Positions 24,228 to 35,212 of a stretch of DNA of 64,000 nt are shown here, one piece after another. This DNA is from Macrotrachela quadricornifera (taxonomy: Eukaryota; Rotifera; Eurotatoria; Philodinida; Philodinidae). Position 1 is the stretch's first letter, and every line of letters starts with the position of its first letter. The stretch lies in assembly GCA_022393335.1 (NCBI GenBank), contig JAJEKB010021802.1, forward strand, positions 665,271 through 729,270, written 5' to 3'. A program made the translations under genes and the position numbers. A model generated the notes under the pieces. It searched no databases, was not told the DNA's origin, and was given only the letters and a program-made list of their open reading frames with translations.

Positions 24228-25690
24228 GATTATATCTTATATTTTATATATTGAGTTAAAGAATTTTTCTCTTTTATGAATAACTAAAAACAATTGATTG
24301 TCTGATGATTTGCGCATAAATATTGTTTATTTGAAATAAAAAACTTTGAGCATTCAATTTATATGTTTTGCTTACAAAAAAATTTAGTTTGTTCGTACAT
24401 TATAGGTTTCAATTGTGAACTTTAACAGAGCTTCATTGAATTAGATTTCTTTGCAAAAGAAAAAAATAATTCATTTATGTGCACACCCCCTTATGTTATG
24501 AAGTTAAAGAAGCATTAATGAGACTTCTTTACAATGAGTCTTATTAATAATTTGCTTTTCTACCAATCAAAAACATGTAAAGAAAAACCAATGGTCATGC
24601 TAGCTTACTTCTTCATTGTTTCTTATTGTTGATTTTTTCATTTCTTTTATGTTGTCTTCTTTTGCATATGTAGAAAAAAAAACTAATAATATTGTACGAA
24701 GCAATCAATAACATTGTCGTGATCGTTCAAATATCTTAATCAATAGTAAATCTATAAGTTATTTTGATGTAACATCAATTAAGTTTATGTAAAATTGATT
24801 TCTATCAATACACATTTATTATTTAATATACAGAATAAGACAATATTATCTGAATTCATTATTGTGATAAAATATAGATTAGGGTAAACAGAACAGATTT
24901 TCGTATTCATGATAATATCAAAATGCTCATTCTTTTGCTTTTAATTAGTATGATAATGATGATGAACAAACAACAATGTTTTTCATGTATTATTAACAAA
25001 GATGGTTAAGAAAGATAGATAAGGAACAAGAGAATTATGATTAAAGTCCGTTTCGTTGAAAAGAATGTAAAATGATATAATATTTCTAAATAATTTTATT
25101 TGATATGAAGAAAATCAAGATTAAAATTATTCTTTTATTTCGTATTGAATCAATCTATGTAATTTTTTGTGTTTTTTTTTGAAAAAACTGTCAATTAATA
25201 CTTTGTTTTTTATATTTCTGATTTGAATTGCATGTACAAATTGAATTAAGTTTTCAATATAGACAATATTTCTATTCGATACTCGTATGTAGGATGGTTT
25301 AAATGTCATTTTACCAAGAGAAAAAAATGAATATTTTCATTATGACTCAAGAAAATGAACTATTGTTTTTTATCAATGATAGGAATATAATCAATCAAAT
25401 AAACCTGTAAATAATATGTTTGATACATTCATGTATATTTTCTTTTTATAATGTTTTTCTTCTGCTCTATTACAAACCATATTGATATCTCACACTAATC
25501 ATATTCATCTTTCGTCTCAGATGATGTGTTTTGTGTATTTTATATATATCGAGATTTATGACAAGAGAATGAAGGATTCTTGTCTTCCAATATGGGTCGA
25601 TGTGAATAAGAACATTACGAACAGTATATGTTACTTTTCGAAATGAAATTTCTAATGGATTAATTCCGAACAAACAAGTAATTTATAATA
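24228..25690. other. AT-rich 5' flank, no gene seen
   Basis: Upstream of the minus-strand membrane-protein gene. Short frames around 25127-25673 lack recognisable domains. No gene supported. Confidence 0.4.
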
Positions 25691-26950
25691 TAGAAAATAA
25701 ATTTAATGAAACAGGTTTCACCGACAATACGCCACAAGGTGGCAGACTTACAACCGTCGCAACAGAAGAATATACATGCCCATTGTTTTTTCTCATGGGT
25801 GAAAAAGCAAAATTTTTTGTTGAGATCGATAGTAGTATTTAACAGAGTATAAAGGAATAAAATTTTAACTCTGCAAAGATGTTATAAAACATTGTTCCAT
25901 ACATAGTTCACTTTGATTCCGATAATTTTGTGGAAAGTTACTGTTTATTTGAAAAGACAAGACGAATTGGACCTCACAACAAAGAGAACCTACTGATCAT
26001 AGACAATCCATCGACTGAATCGAGTAAAAAAATGAAAAAATAGAAGAGATCAAATCAAATACACGATAGATATGTAAGAGAGGCAAAGAGAAAACCGATA
26101 TATGTCATCATTTTCTAACAGATTTGTGAATCCGATTTTAATGGAAATCTACAAAAAAAAAGTGTCGTAATAGATTCAGAGTTTGTCATTATTGAAAGAT
26201 ATTTACACAACGCAAACTGGTTTTCTAGATGTTTGCTTCTGCTCTGAGCAAAGCAAAAATATATAAACACCTCCATTTTTGGACAATTTGTTGAGACATG
26301 AAATTTGAAGTTGACGAATTTCTAGTGAACGAATTACAATTCGAAATTTTACATTTACTTTTTTTAGTATTGCTCGACGATGGAGTATAACAAGAAACCT
26401 TTCCACTGATTGGTCGGAAGTGATAAAGTCGAACCCTAGACGAAGAATAATCAGCCTATTTGGCTACCTTTTCGGTATGGAATGTTGATTGAAGACAGTT
26501 TTGAAAGTCCGATATTTTCCATACAATTATTACTAGGTGCAGCTTTGGATAGAAAGCCGACCTGATTCAGAGTTCTTCTCGAATACTTGAGCTTTCTGCC
26601 TACGTTGATTGACCACATACTAGGCAAGAGAGGCGATGTATGCTACAACATAGTCAATGTGCTATCGTACGGATGACTCAAAACAAGCGACTACATAATA
26701 ACTTGTCCAAGACCATTCTATATCTAATGGGGTCGAGGCTCGAACACAATACTTTGGTACATGTTGAACAACTCAACCACTCATCCATAGCAGCTGCAAA
26801 TTGAACTCATTTCACATGATTCATCTGAATCAGTTTGTGCTGTCTGAATATTTCTTGTTCCTCTGTTCATATATGTGTTGTATTCTGTTCTCATACGTCA
26901 AAATAAAATAAAAACTTCATTTCAATATGGACAAAACTTTCCTCGTCGAC
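25690..26950 (-). mobile_element. SINE-like region with tRNA-derived promoter
   Basis: This stretch is less AT-rich and more complex than its surroundings but has no long open frame. On the minus strand, 26790-26724 reads GGATGAGTGGTTGAGT then, about 30 bases later, GTGTTCGAGCCTC. These resemble the A box and B box of a tRNA (Leu/Ser-like D-arm, T-loop TTCGA), but the T stem pairs poorly, so it is a tRNA-like head rather than a tRNA gene. A second pair, TAGCCAAATAGG and GGGTTCGAC, lies at about 26466-26428 in the same orientation. This fits one or more tRNA-derived SINEs transcribed leftward. The outer boundaries are uncertain, and no flanking duplication or 3' tail was fixed. Confidence 0.45.
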
Positions 26951-27633
26951 TAAATACATTCACAAAGATTTGCATTGTTGTAATTAATTAATTAGTATAT
27001 ATTTTAACATTGAGTCTACTTTATATAGAACAACAATAACAAATAGTTCGAAAACAAATATAATTTGCTAGGCATTTCATTCATATTTACTTATGAATCA
27101 TTGTTAAATTACATAATTTATTATATTTATTGTTACATTAAGATATTTATTTACATACAGTTATTATATGTTTAGTCACTTCTATATTCTCAATTTTTTG
27201 TATTAGTAAAATTTAATTTCCATTCTATTTTATCAAGTTACTACTTTCATATTCATATATTTCTCTTATTGTTCTAAAATCATCAAAAAAAGTGAAAACG
27301 AAATTTCATCGCTTTTCCTAGGCAATAATTATAAGTATTACAAGGGTAATAGTTATTTTTATTATTATTTCGAATATGAATATATCGTATCGTTTTTTTT
27401 ATCAAAGCTATGAATCAATCCATTTTTCACCAATAATATGATATCTCCAATAACATATCATTGATGTTTGAAGCATGTGATAATATATATATATATGCAT
27501 CGCAATACATTTCGTTATGCATCATTAATTATAAATAACCATTAAAATGAAATAAATATACATACAGGTAAATACAATTTTAACTTACATTCTTCAATAC
27601 ATAATCAAACAAATAAATTTCTTCTATTTACAA
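26951..27633. other. AT-rich 5' flank of the lactonase-like gene
   Basis: No gene seen. Contains A/T runs and a short TA microsatellite near 27484-27498. Presumed to include the promoter and 5' untranslated region of the gene starting at 27634. Confidence 0.35.
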
Positions 27634-28782
27634 ATGTTATATCAATTTATAATTCTTACATATATATTTGTTAATACTTATGCTTTGAATAAACTTATAA
27701 CTTTTCCATTATCTATAACATCTCATTTAGAATCAAAAAATTTTTATCGTAATCAAAATGTATCATTTAGTTATGTTGATTTTACTAATGTAACATCAGA
27801 AGAAAATATTAAAATTCAACAAAATGATTTATTAATATCTCAAAATGCATCATTTATATCTTATTCAAATGAATTTACATCAATTATTGGTTTTAATTCT
27901 GAACTTAAATTAATTGAAAAACGTGAACCATTAATACAATTTGCACATGAAGGTGGTGTTTATATACCTGAAACAAATGATGTTTGGTTTACAGCAAATC
28001 AATTACCAATACAAAATACAAATATAAGTAGTATTGATTTAAAAACAAATCAAATTAAATTATTAAATATTTATCCTTCAATAATAACACCAAATGGTGT
28101 TAATTATTTTAATGGTTATGTATATGTATGTTCACAAGGAACTAAAACAATACCAGCTGCTATTTATGCAGTTAATCCAACAACATATAGTAGTAAAATA
28201 ATTGTTAATTCATGGTTTGGATATCGTCTTAATTCTCCAAATGATGTTACATTTTCAACAAAAATTTTTGGAAAAAATTTTATGTGGTTTACTGATCCAC
28301 AAGTTGCTTATATGCAAGGTTTTTCTGGTACACCACAATATCAAAGTACTGTATTTCGTTATGATATGTTAACATCAGAATTACGACCAGTTATTACGGA
28401 TTTATTAATACCAAATGGAATAGCATTTAATCAAAATGAAACAGTATTATATATTAGTGATACTGCACCTGATAAAGGTGTAAGTATTGTTTATGCATAT
28501 GATATAAATGAAGATGGATTACCAATAAATCGTCGAATTTTTTCAGTTAGTTCATATGGAATTCCTGATGGAATTAAAGTTGATAAATATGATCGAGTAT
28601 GGATTGCTGAAGGAGATGGTATTAATGTAAGAGATCGTCATGGTACATTATTAGGTGTTATATTAGGTCATAATTTATGTGCTAATGGAATAATTAGTAA
28701 TTTTGCAATAATGAAAAATATTATTATTATTTTAGCACAAGAAAGTGTATGGCGATTAGATTTAATTACAGACATTTTGTAA
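27634..28782 (+). CDS. secreted SMP-30/gluconolactonase-like protein
   Basis: Intronless 382-residue protein with a signal peptide (MLYQFIILTYIFVNTYA). It matches the SMP-30/gluconolactonase/LRE six-bladed beta-propeller family: AHEGGVYIPETNDVWFT (metal-ligand Glu of HEG), YRLNSPNDVTFST (SPND), LLIPNGIAFNQNETVLYISD (PNGIAF...YISD) and IPDGIKVDKYDRVWIAEGDG (PDGIKVD). These carry the Glu, Asn and Asp residues that bind the divalent metal in family members. The extended N-terminus and overall pattern resemble secreted fungal lactonohydrolases more than the animal cytosolic SMP-30/regucalcin. Likely hydrolyses a sugar or hydroxy-acid lactone; substrate unknown. No introns, so horizontal transfer is plausible (inference). 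Confidence 0.8.
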   Translation: MLYQFIILTYIFVNTYALNKLITFPLSITSHLESKNFYRNQNVSFSYVDFTNVTSEENIKIQQNDLLISQNASFISYSNEFTSIIGFNSELKLIEKREPLIQFAHEGGVYIPETNDVWFTANQLPIQNTNISSIDLKTNQIKLLNIYPSIITPNGVNYFNGYVYVCSQGTKTIPAAIYAVNPTTYSSKIIVNSWFGYRLNSPNDVTFSTKIFGKNFMWFTDPQVAYMQGFSGTPQYQSTVFRYDMLTSELRPVITDLLIPNGIAFNQNETVLYISDTAPDKGVSIVYAYDINEDGLPINRRIFSVSSYGIPDGIKVDKYDRVWIAEGDGINVRDRHGTLLGVILGHNLCANGIISNFAIMKNIIIILAQESVWRLDLITDIL

Positions 28783-28931
28783 AATTTAATTGTTAAAATA
28801 TTTTTTTAATGATTTTCATCAGTTATTTAATAAAATAAAAATAAGAAAAAGATACGAATGAAAGAGTTTATTAGATTTAGATATGCATAATGAACAACAG
28901 TTGTTGAATGATATCATTATATATAATCTAT

Positions 28932-29305
28932 ATTAAAAAAGTTTTCGTACAAAATGTTTGCACATTTTACCATCATTTAGATCTGTTAATGTGTATATGG
29001 AAGTTTAATTCTAACTTTCTAGTCGTTTGAGTTTCAACTTATTGCAACACTTGATTTTGTATAACATTAAATTCTTTCCAAATAAAAGTAGGACATAAAA
29101 ACTATCGTCAAATACTCTTGAGAAAGAATACGAATGAGGTATAAAAGTCGATCTGTATGGTGCAAACGACATTTCTTTTAAGTGTTTTATGTATTTTGTT
29201 ATAGCTACCTAGAAGTGAATCTAACAAACTACTTTTCATCTACTCAAGTTACTTCTATGTGATGAGAAAATGAGCAAACATTTTGTACAAAGACTTTTCT
29301 AACAT
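28932..29305. repeat. small foldback with ~40-bp inverted ends
   Basis: TTTTCGTACAAAATGTTTGC at about 28940 is mirrored by GCAAACATTTTGTACAAAGA at about 29273. Pairing extends over about 40 bp on each side with a few mismatches and continues into GATG/CATC. It lies between the convergent lactonase and lysozyme genes. Probable MITE, class unknown. Confidence 0.6.
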
Positions 29306-29466
29306 GCTTATTTTATCTACATCTTCTTTCGTTCTGTTGTCTTACATGGATGAATATATGCTTCTAAATCTATATTATTCAATTAAATTTGAGACTAGTA
29401 GAAGAAAAACTAACAATATATAAAAAATATTCATGAGATAATATGAGAAATTTTTATTTTAAAAAT

Positions 29467-29877
29467 TTATGAATAACAAGAAGAAACTTTTTTCCAATAT
29501 TTATCTGTAGCTGAAGATTTGCATCCTTTGGGTCCTCCATTATGAATACGAGCATAATCTTCACATGTTGGTTTACGATCTCCAGTACATTTTTTAGCAT
29601 AACGATCCATATAAGCATGTACACATTTTTCTGAACAATCTTTATCTGCTGCACAAGCTTTAAATGAATCACCTGGTGAATCACAATCTTTCCAATAATT
29701 TTCTTTTAATTGATAATATCCACATGATATTGAATTAACATCCCAATCACATTTCTTTGGTGAACAATTTGATTCAACTTTACAAATACATGCAAGACAT
29801 TCATTATCAATATTACCATTGACTATCAATGTAATAGATAATAATCCAAAAATAATCAACATATTTTTTGATATCAT
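29467..29877 (-). CDS. i-type (invertebrate) lysozyme / destabilase
   Basis: Intronless 136-residue secreted protein with a signal peptide (about residues 1-21). The mature part is Cys-rich with the i-type layout: CLACICKVESNC (catalytic Glu35), KKCDWDVNSISCGYYQL (catalytic Asp46, followed by the family SCGxxQ motif), then C-x-KDC-SEKC, CEDYARIHNGGPKGC and a C-terminal SSC. Length is typical for the family. Predicted activities are hydrolysis of peptidoglycan beta-1,4 bonds and possibly isopeptidase activity, as in destabilase. Likely used for digesting bacteria or for defence. Both catalytic acids are present, so the enzyme should be active. Confidence 0.92.
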   Translation of the reverse strand: MISKNMLIIFGLLSITLIVNGNIDNECLACICKVESNCSPKKCDWDVNSISCGYYQLKENYWKDCDSPGDSFKACAADKDCSEKCVHAYMDRYAKKCTGDRKPTCEDYARIHNGGPKGCKSSATDKYWKKVSSCYS

Positions 29878-31916
29878 TTTTATTTATTAGTTAATAAAAT
29901 ACGATTTTTTTTCCGGAGTTTTTATATAGTTTAATTATGTATACATTTAGATTAAGTATTTTAAGTAGAAAATAATCAAATGCAGTTTGATCTTGGTTTT
30001 TTTACCCTTTTTCACAAAATTAAGTCACTTTCTTTTTCTTGAGGAAGTTGACATCTAGCTTTTCTCATAGCACTGAGTGATTGCTATGATTTAAATATAC
30101 CTAACAACCCTGTATTTTTCATAAATATTGATATTGGTTTTGTTTTTTATCAATAATATTTTAGAATAATCTTTTGTACTTATCATATCATACGAAAATA
30201 GACGAAGTATTTTTTTCTTAAAAATTGCTTTTAAACCTTTTGACGTACGATCTTTCAATAAATAAAAAGCTTATTATAAAAATATTTTGGAGTATAGATA
30301 CTATAAGAATTCGTTATTCTATAAATAAAAAATTTAATAAAAAGACAGTAATTTAACAAGTAGTGTATAACAAATGGCCTACCTTTGCATTTCATGTTTT
30401 TCATCAAATAATTGTGCAGCTGTATTTTCTTTTTTTGTTTTCAAAATCGACAAAATTATGTACGATCACTTTTCCTAGTGTCGAAATTTGTTTGCTGAAA
30501 ACTAAATGTGTAACCATAAAAGCAGCAGTCTTATTTTTTCATACAGCAAATTGAGCTCTACGTTTCGTTTTTAGCAACAATATTTTATATATAGCCGTGA
30601 ACAGTATGTTTTAAACGGTTTTGTTTAGAGTATAGCTCCACTATAATGTGGTCTTTTTGACGAAAATTGTTTCATCAAAAGGTTATACTATAAGAGAGTT
30701 ATATTTAAAACAAAATCGTTTCGAAAAATCTTGTCCAGAACGGTATATATCTATCTTTTGAGAATAGGTAAAACTTCTATAAAATCCTTTTTTTGATCCG
30801 ATGAAACAGGCCAGTTTTTCTTAGACAAACAATGTATTTTTATATTGTTACTTGGAAAATCGTAGATTTTACCTTTATGTAATGATATATCTTAATGAAT
30901 ATTCTCTCACTTTTAATAATTCACAATATTGGTTTAAGTCTATTTAACAGATGCTATCAGTATAAAGAAACTACTGAGAGTAAGGCCTCTTGGCACTATG
31001 TTGTTGAAGTCTTTTGTATGTGATATGACTCTATTAAGTTTGTAGAGACAATCACTACCTAGCAATAATTGGCTTTTATATCACGCTGCATTTTGTACTA
31101 GACTTTAGAAAACTAGAGAGAGTAAATGCAAATATTAGTCATACATTATACGTTGTTCATTATATTTATTTTGTAATACATTAATCAATCTGCTACCTTT
31201 TTAAGATAATGTTACTTATTTTTATGCAACTGTACATACAGAAAAAAAAATATTTAAAATAGCTGATGAACATAAGAAGCCTGTTTCAATAATAATTTTC
31301 TTTTCCATTTAATAACTCAAAGTGTCATCTACAGATTGTCTATAGAACATCTCTATTAATATAACACATGTTTAAGGAACAATAATGAACAAATATGTCA
31401 CCCTCAAATTTTTATCCCTTTTCCATCATTGTGCGTGCCCATTTATCTTTTTCTATAAATTTTAAATGACTTCATACTTTCAGCTGTTTCATCAAACGAA
31501 GAAACTTTCTAAATGACGTAATTACTGAGAATAATGTAATTTAAAAATAGATCATATCAAAATCAAAGGTTACTTATTTCCTTTACGTTAAAATAATAAT
31601 TTAAAAAGAACAATATTCTACCAGATTTTTTTAAATAAATCTTATTGAAAAAAAACTTTTACTAACATTAATTAATCTTTTTATATCTGCCGAGAATGTG
31701 TCCTAAATACAACAAATATAATTTATGATTTAATCCAACTGACAATTGACGTCATAATATCAATATGTTCATTTATTATTTATTATTATCATTTTCTTTT
31801 CTTCATAAAAAAAAAAAATTTTTTTTCATAAGTCAAATATTTGAACAAACATATTTCTTACACCTCTAGTTATATTATAATATATAGATTTATTCTTTCT
31901 ATGAACTTATTCAACA
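29878..31916. other. intergenic DNA, one small palindrome, no gene seen
   Basis: AT-rich spacer between divergently transcribed genes. An imperfect inverted repeat spans about 30600-30745 (ACGGTTTTGTTTAGAGTATA against TTATATTTAAAACAAAATCG). No coding region supported; the frame at 30363-30554 has no recognisable features. Confidence 0.4.
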
Positions 31917-33290
31917 ATGAATACAACAAATGAATTAGATAAACCATTAATTTTTTGTCTTGATAAATCTAATAATTCAAATTTAAAACAATGTTTTGAA
32001 AATTTTTCTGTACGATCTTTTACTGATGGTAAATATTTAATAAAAAGTATATTATTAAATAAAAAAACACAATATTTTCCATTGGCATTAGTACTTACAG
32101 GAGATTATCATTCAATTAAAGAAATTCTTACGAATCATCATATAAATTCAATAAAAATATTTATATATTGTCAAAATTTTACACGACAAATTTATGAACC
32201 ATTTATGAATGAAACTAAATTTCATAATCATATTATTGGATTATTTACAACCATTGATGATTTAAAAACTACACTTGAAAATAATTTAATTAAATTAATT
32301 CATAATCGACAACTTATACGTTTTGTAACTGATAATTTAGATTTATATTTATGGTATGAATTTTTAAAACAAACATCATTTAAATTTAATATACCAAATT
32401 CTAAACAAACAATTGATATACCATTAATAAATAAACAAATTGAATATGATCCTTTAATAACATTATATACACTTCGTTCATCTATTCGTAAACTTTCACA
32501 ACGAACAATATCAAATAAAAAAATTTTTTATGGTACTGTTATTAAAAAAATATTTATTGATAAATTACAATCAAATATAGATAATATAATATCATTTAAT
32601 TCATTTATACATCTTCAAGGATATAATCAAATATGTGATGCACGTCATCAATCCCTTCAATGTTGTTCACGTTGTTATGATGAAGTATCAATTTTATTTG
32701 AACTTGAATTAGCTGATCAACCAACATTTAAATTAATTCGAATATTTAATTCAAATGATAATATGAATTTATGGATTGTACAATTAGTTGGAACAAATGA
32801 ATGTGTTAAATTATCAAAACAATTTTCACATATTAAACTTATATCAACACCATTAAATCAATGGCAACAACAATCAGAAATATTATTTGGACAAATATTA
32901 ATTGAAATGAATGAAATTGATCAAGCTTATAAATATTTTTTTCAAATATTATTTAATCAATATGATCAATTAAGTAAAATTTATATAAAAGTAAATAATT
33001 TATGGATAAAAGAGAAAAAGTATAATGAAGCTATTAATAATATTGCAATAGAATTTCAAAAAATAAAATCGATTAATTCATCAAATGATATATTAAATAA
33101 AGGAAAAGAAGAATTAACATATTTTGAATCAGAATTTGATTCAACATGGGAATCACCAGCTGCATTAGAAGATGTTAAGAAAATCAATGAACTTTTACAA
33201 CCAATATCTTATCGAGTTGATCAAATATTATCAAAAGGAAATATTCCACAATTAACAACAACACAACGACGACGTTGTACACTACTTTAA
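31917..33290 (+). CDS. prenylated protein with degenerate ADP-ribosyltransferase-like domain
   Basis: Intronless 457-residue protein. Residues about 1-130 form an alpha/beta region (ALVLTGDYH, IKIFIYCQN, HIIGLFTTIDDL) resembling a receiver-like N-terminal domain. Residues about 185-300 resemble the R-S-E ADP-ribosyltransferase fold of rotifer ART-TPR proteins: RTISNKKIFYGT sits where a YRG motif is expected, and NIISFNSFIHLQG where SFNSFLSTS is expected. The catalytic Arg is replaced, the STS motif is not intact, and no ExE follows, so this segment is probably inactive. Residues about 310-380 are helical with TPR-like character (ILIEMNEIDQAYKYFFQIL, LWIKEKKYNEAINN). The C-terminus RRRCTLL is a CaaX box with a basic patch; Leu at the end favours geranylgeranylation and membrane attachment. 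Function unknown, possibly a scaffold. Confidence 0.6.
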   Translation: MNTTNELDKPLIFCLDKSNNSNLKQCFENFSVRSFTDGKYLIKSILLNKKTQYFPLALVLTGDYHSIKEILTNHHINSIKIFIYCQNFTRQIYEPFMNETKFHNHIIGLFTTIDDLKTTLENNLIKLIHNRQLIRFVTDNLDLYLWYEFLKQTSFKFNIPNSKQTIDIPLINKQIEYDPLITLYTLRSSIRKLSQRTISNKKIFYGTVIKKIFIDKLQSNIDNIISFNSFIHLQGYNQICDARHQSLQCCSRCYDEVSILFELELADQPTFKLIRIFNSNDNMNLWIVQLVGTNECVKLSKQFSHIKLISTPLNQWQQQSEILFGQILIEMNEIDQAYKYFFQILFNQYDQLSKIYIKVNNLWIKEKKYNEAINNIAIEFQKIKSINSSNDILNKGKEELTYFESEFDSTWESPAALEDVKKINELLQPISYRVDQILSKGNIPQLTTTQRRRCTLL

Positions 33291-33840
33291 ATCATATTTG
33301 TCAGAATTTATTTTAAAATAGATCAAGATTTCTATTTACTATTATGACATATGCTCACATAACTTGATAACTTGTTTTTTTTTGTTACATTCTAAAATTT
33401 ATGCATATGATTTTGATACTATAAAAAATTGTATATACTGTAAGATTTAATTATTTGAACTTGCTGCTTCTTCAATATTTTTAATATGTTTTATCAGATT
33501 TATTTTATATTACTATATTTCTGTTCATCAATATAGAAAATATTGAATATCGATCATGCGTATACAAAACATTCTATAATACACATTTTATATATAGAAA
33601 GAAAGAAAATTATCGAACGACATTAATATTATTCACATAATAAAATAATCCAAATGAATCATGTATTTACTCAACTATGGTGCAATTTTTCTAGCGTTGA
33701 CAACGTGTCAATATAGTAGAAAGAAAGAAAGAAAGAAAAAATAATTCTATGGACTTTGTTTCTTTCAATAGCAAACCTTGAAATATTATTTATTTGACGT
33801 ATAATAATATTCTAAAAAAGTAAATAAAATTATAAATCTA
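33291..33840. other. spacer with a GAAA microsatellite
   Basis: Spacer of 550 bp between two plus-strand genes. Contains a short GAAA array at 33719-33741. No gene seen. Confidence 0.5.
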
Positions 33841-34989
33841 ATGACAAATTTAAGTTGGATTATAATTAGTATTTTATGTATTTCTATAAAAGCTGAATAT
33901 GATAATTCGAATCTTTTACCAAAATCAATTATTGAACTTAAACAATATTATGATGTTATTAATAATTTAGAAAAACGTGGTATTTTAAATACAGATCTTG
34001 CTACTCAAGAAAAACGATTATATATTGAACATGCATCAAAACTTGCTGGAAGTAAAGAATTATTAACAGAAGAAGAATTTATTACATGGAAACAACGACA
34101 ATTAATTATTTCATTTTCGAATATAATAGCTATTCTAGCTGGTATTATTGTTATTATAGCATTAACAGTATTAATAGGTATTTTTATAATACCAGTACTT
34201 GTTCGAATACCGATGATTGTTTGGGAAATATTATTTTATATATTATCAATTTATTTAATGATATTTATAAATAATTCTTGGATGATTTTCTTTGGTTGTC
34301 TTGTATTTATAGCATCAATATCATTTACAATAAAAGTACATTTTTCAAGAGAAAAATATTCTGGTTTAATAGCATCATGGATATGTTTTATTGTTTGGAC
34401 TATTGTTGCTATTTATCAACAACATCGTGAAGCAGGTTATTTAGCTGTTATGGCATTAGAAGCATCATTAGGTTTTGTAATATTTGTTGGAGAATTAATT
34501 ATTGCGATTGGATTTCAAAATGAAAAAGTTATTCCAAGTGCAACAATAGCTTCATTTTTTTTAATTATTATTGGAACTATATTACATATTAAACAAGAAT
34601 TAAATATATTAACTATTCCTTTTACTCGACCATTATTATTTTTAGGTACATTTGTTTATTTTATTGGAATGATTATTCTTACATCTCGTTTATATAAAAA
34701 TTCGAGTGGAAAACAATATATATTTTGGTTATTACAATTTATAATGTTTTTAAGTGGATTAGCAACTATGTTTTTTGGTCCAATGTTTGAATTACCATAT
34801 ATTCAAGCTATTGGTGGAACAATGTTTGTTATATGGTTATTAGAAAAATATATTGAAATTGCACCATGGAATGGTACATTTACAGTTATTGGTAGTTTAT
34901 TAGGTTTTGGATTGTTATTATATGGATTTGCATATTTTTTACAAACAAATCCGGAATATTTTATTTTTCATAGTTATTCTTCGAAATAA
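33841..34989 (+). CDS. polytopic membrane protein of unknown function
   Basis: Intronless 382-residue protein. It opens with a probable signal peptide (MTNLSWIIISILCISIKA), then a charged luminal or extracellular segment of about 70 residues (EYDNSNLLPKSIIELKQYYD onward). The rest consists of about nine to ten strongly hydrophobic helices separated by short loops, including IIAILAGIIVIIALTVLIGI, MIFINNSWMIFFGCLVFIA, IASFFLIIIGTILHI and GSLLGFGLLLYGFAYFL. I do not recognise the family. The layout resembles bacterial DUF2157-type membrane proteins, but no signature confirms that. It follows the CaaX protein on the same strand. Codon use is AT-rich like the neighbours. Confidence 0.65.
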   Translation: MTNLSWIIISILCISIKAEYDNSNLLPKSIIELKQYYDVINNLEKRGILNTDLATQEKRLYIEHASKLAGSKELLTEEEFITWKQRQLIISFSNIIAILAGIIVIIALTVLIGIFIIPVLVRIPMIVWEILFYILSIYLMIFINNSWMIFFGCLVFIASISFTIKVHFSREKYSGLIASWICFIVWTIVAIYQQHREAGYLAVMALEASLGFVIFVGELIIAIGFQNEKVIPSATIASFFLIIIGTILHIKQELNILTIPFTRPLLFLGTFVYFIGMIILTSRLYKNSSGKQYIFWLLQFIMFLSGLATMFFGPMFELPYIQAIGGTMFVIWLLEKYIEIAPWNGTFTVIGSLLGFGLLLYGFAYFLQTNPEYFIFHSYSSK

Positions 34990-35020
34990 ATAAATAGAAC
35001 TTTTTATAATATTTTATAAT

Positions 35021-35212
35021 GAATAAGGCAGAGGTGTACAATCTGCCACAGCTTCCCAGCAGCATGCATCAAAACCTGAAAAATTTCCCCAGCTGCGTTA
35101 GGCTAAAAAATTTCGTTTTCTCACTCCACTTTTGTAAAATTTCCCCGAGAAAACCTTTTCCCCTGCAGCAGCGCTGCAACCTACGCGTAGATTCTGCACC
35201 TCTGGAATAAGA
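35021..35212. mobile_element. hAT-type MITE with 8-bp target duplication
   Basis: The 176-bp body (35029-35204) begins CAGAGGTGTACAATCTGC and ends GATTCTGCACCTCTG, so the termini are inverted repeats with the CAGAGGTG tip typical of hAT elements. It is flanked by GAATAAGG (35021-35028) and GAATAAGA (35205-35212), a 7-of-8 match consistent with the 8-bp hAT target duplication. More GC-rich than its surroundings. Too short to code for a transposase, so non-autonomous. It lies just downstream of the membrane-protein gene and may fall in its 3' untranslated region. Confidence 0.8.

Noticed and set aside
26724..26790. A functional tRNA gene on the minus strand
   Set aside because: A- and B-box-like motifs are present, but the T stem pairs poorly and no acceptor stem forms, so a SINE head is more likely.
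29454..29684. 76-codon frame on the minus strand
   Set aside because: Out-of-frame shadow of the i-type lysozyme gene.
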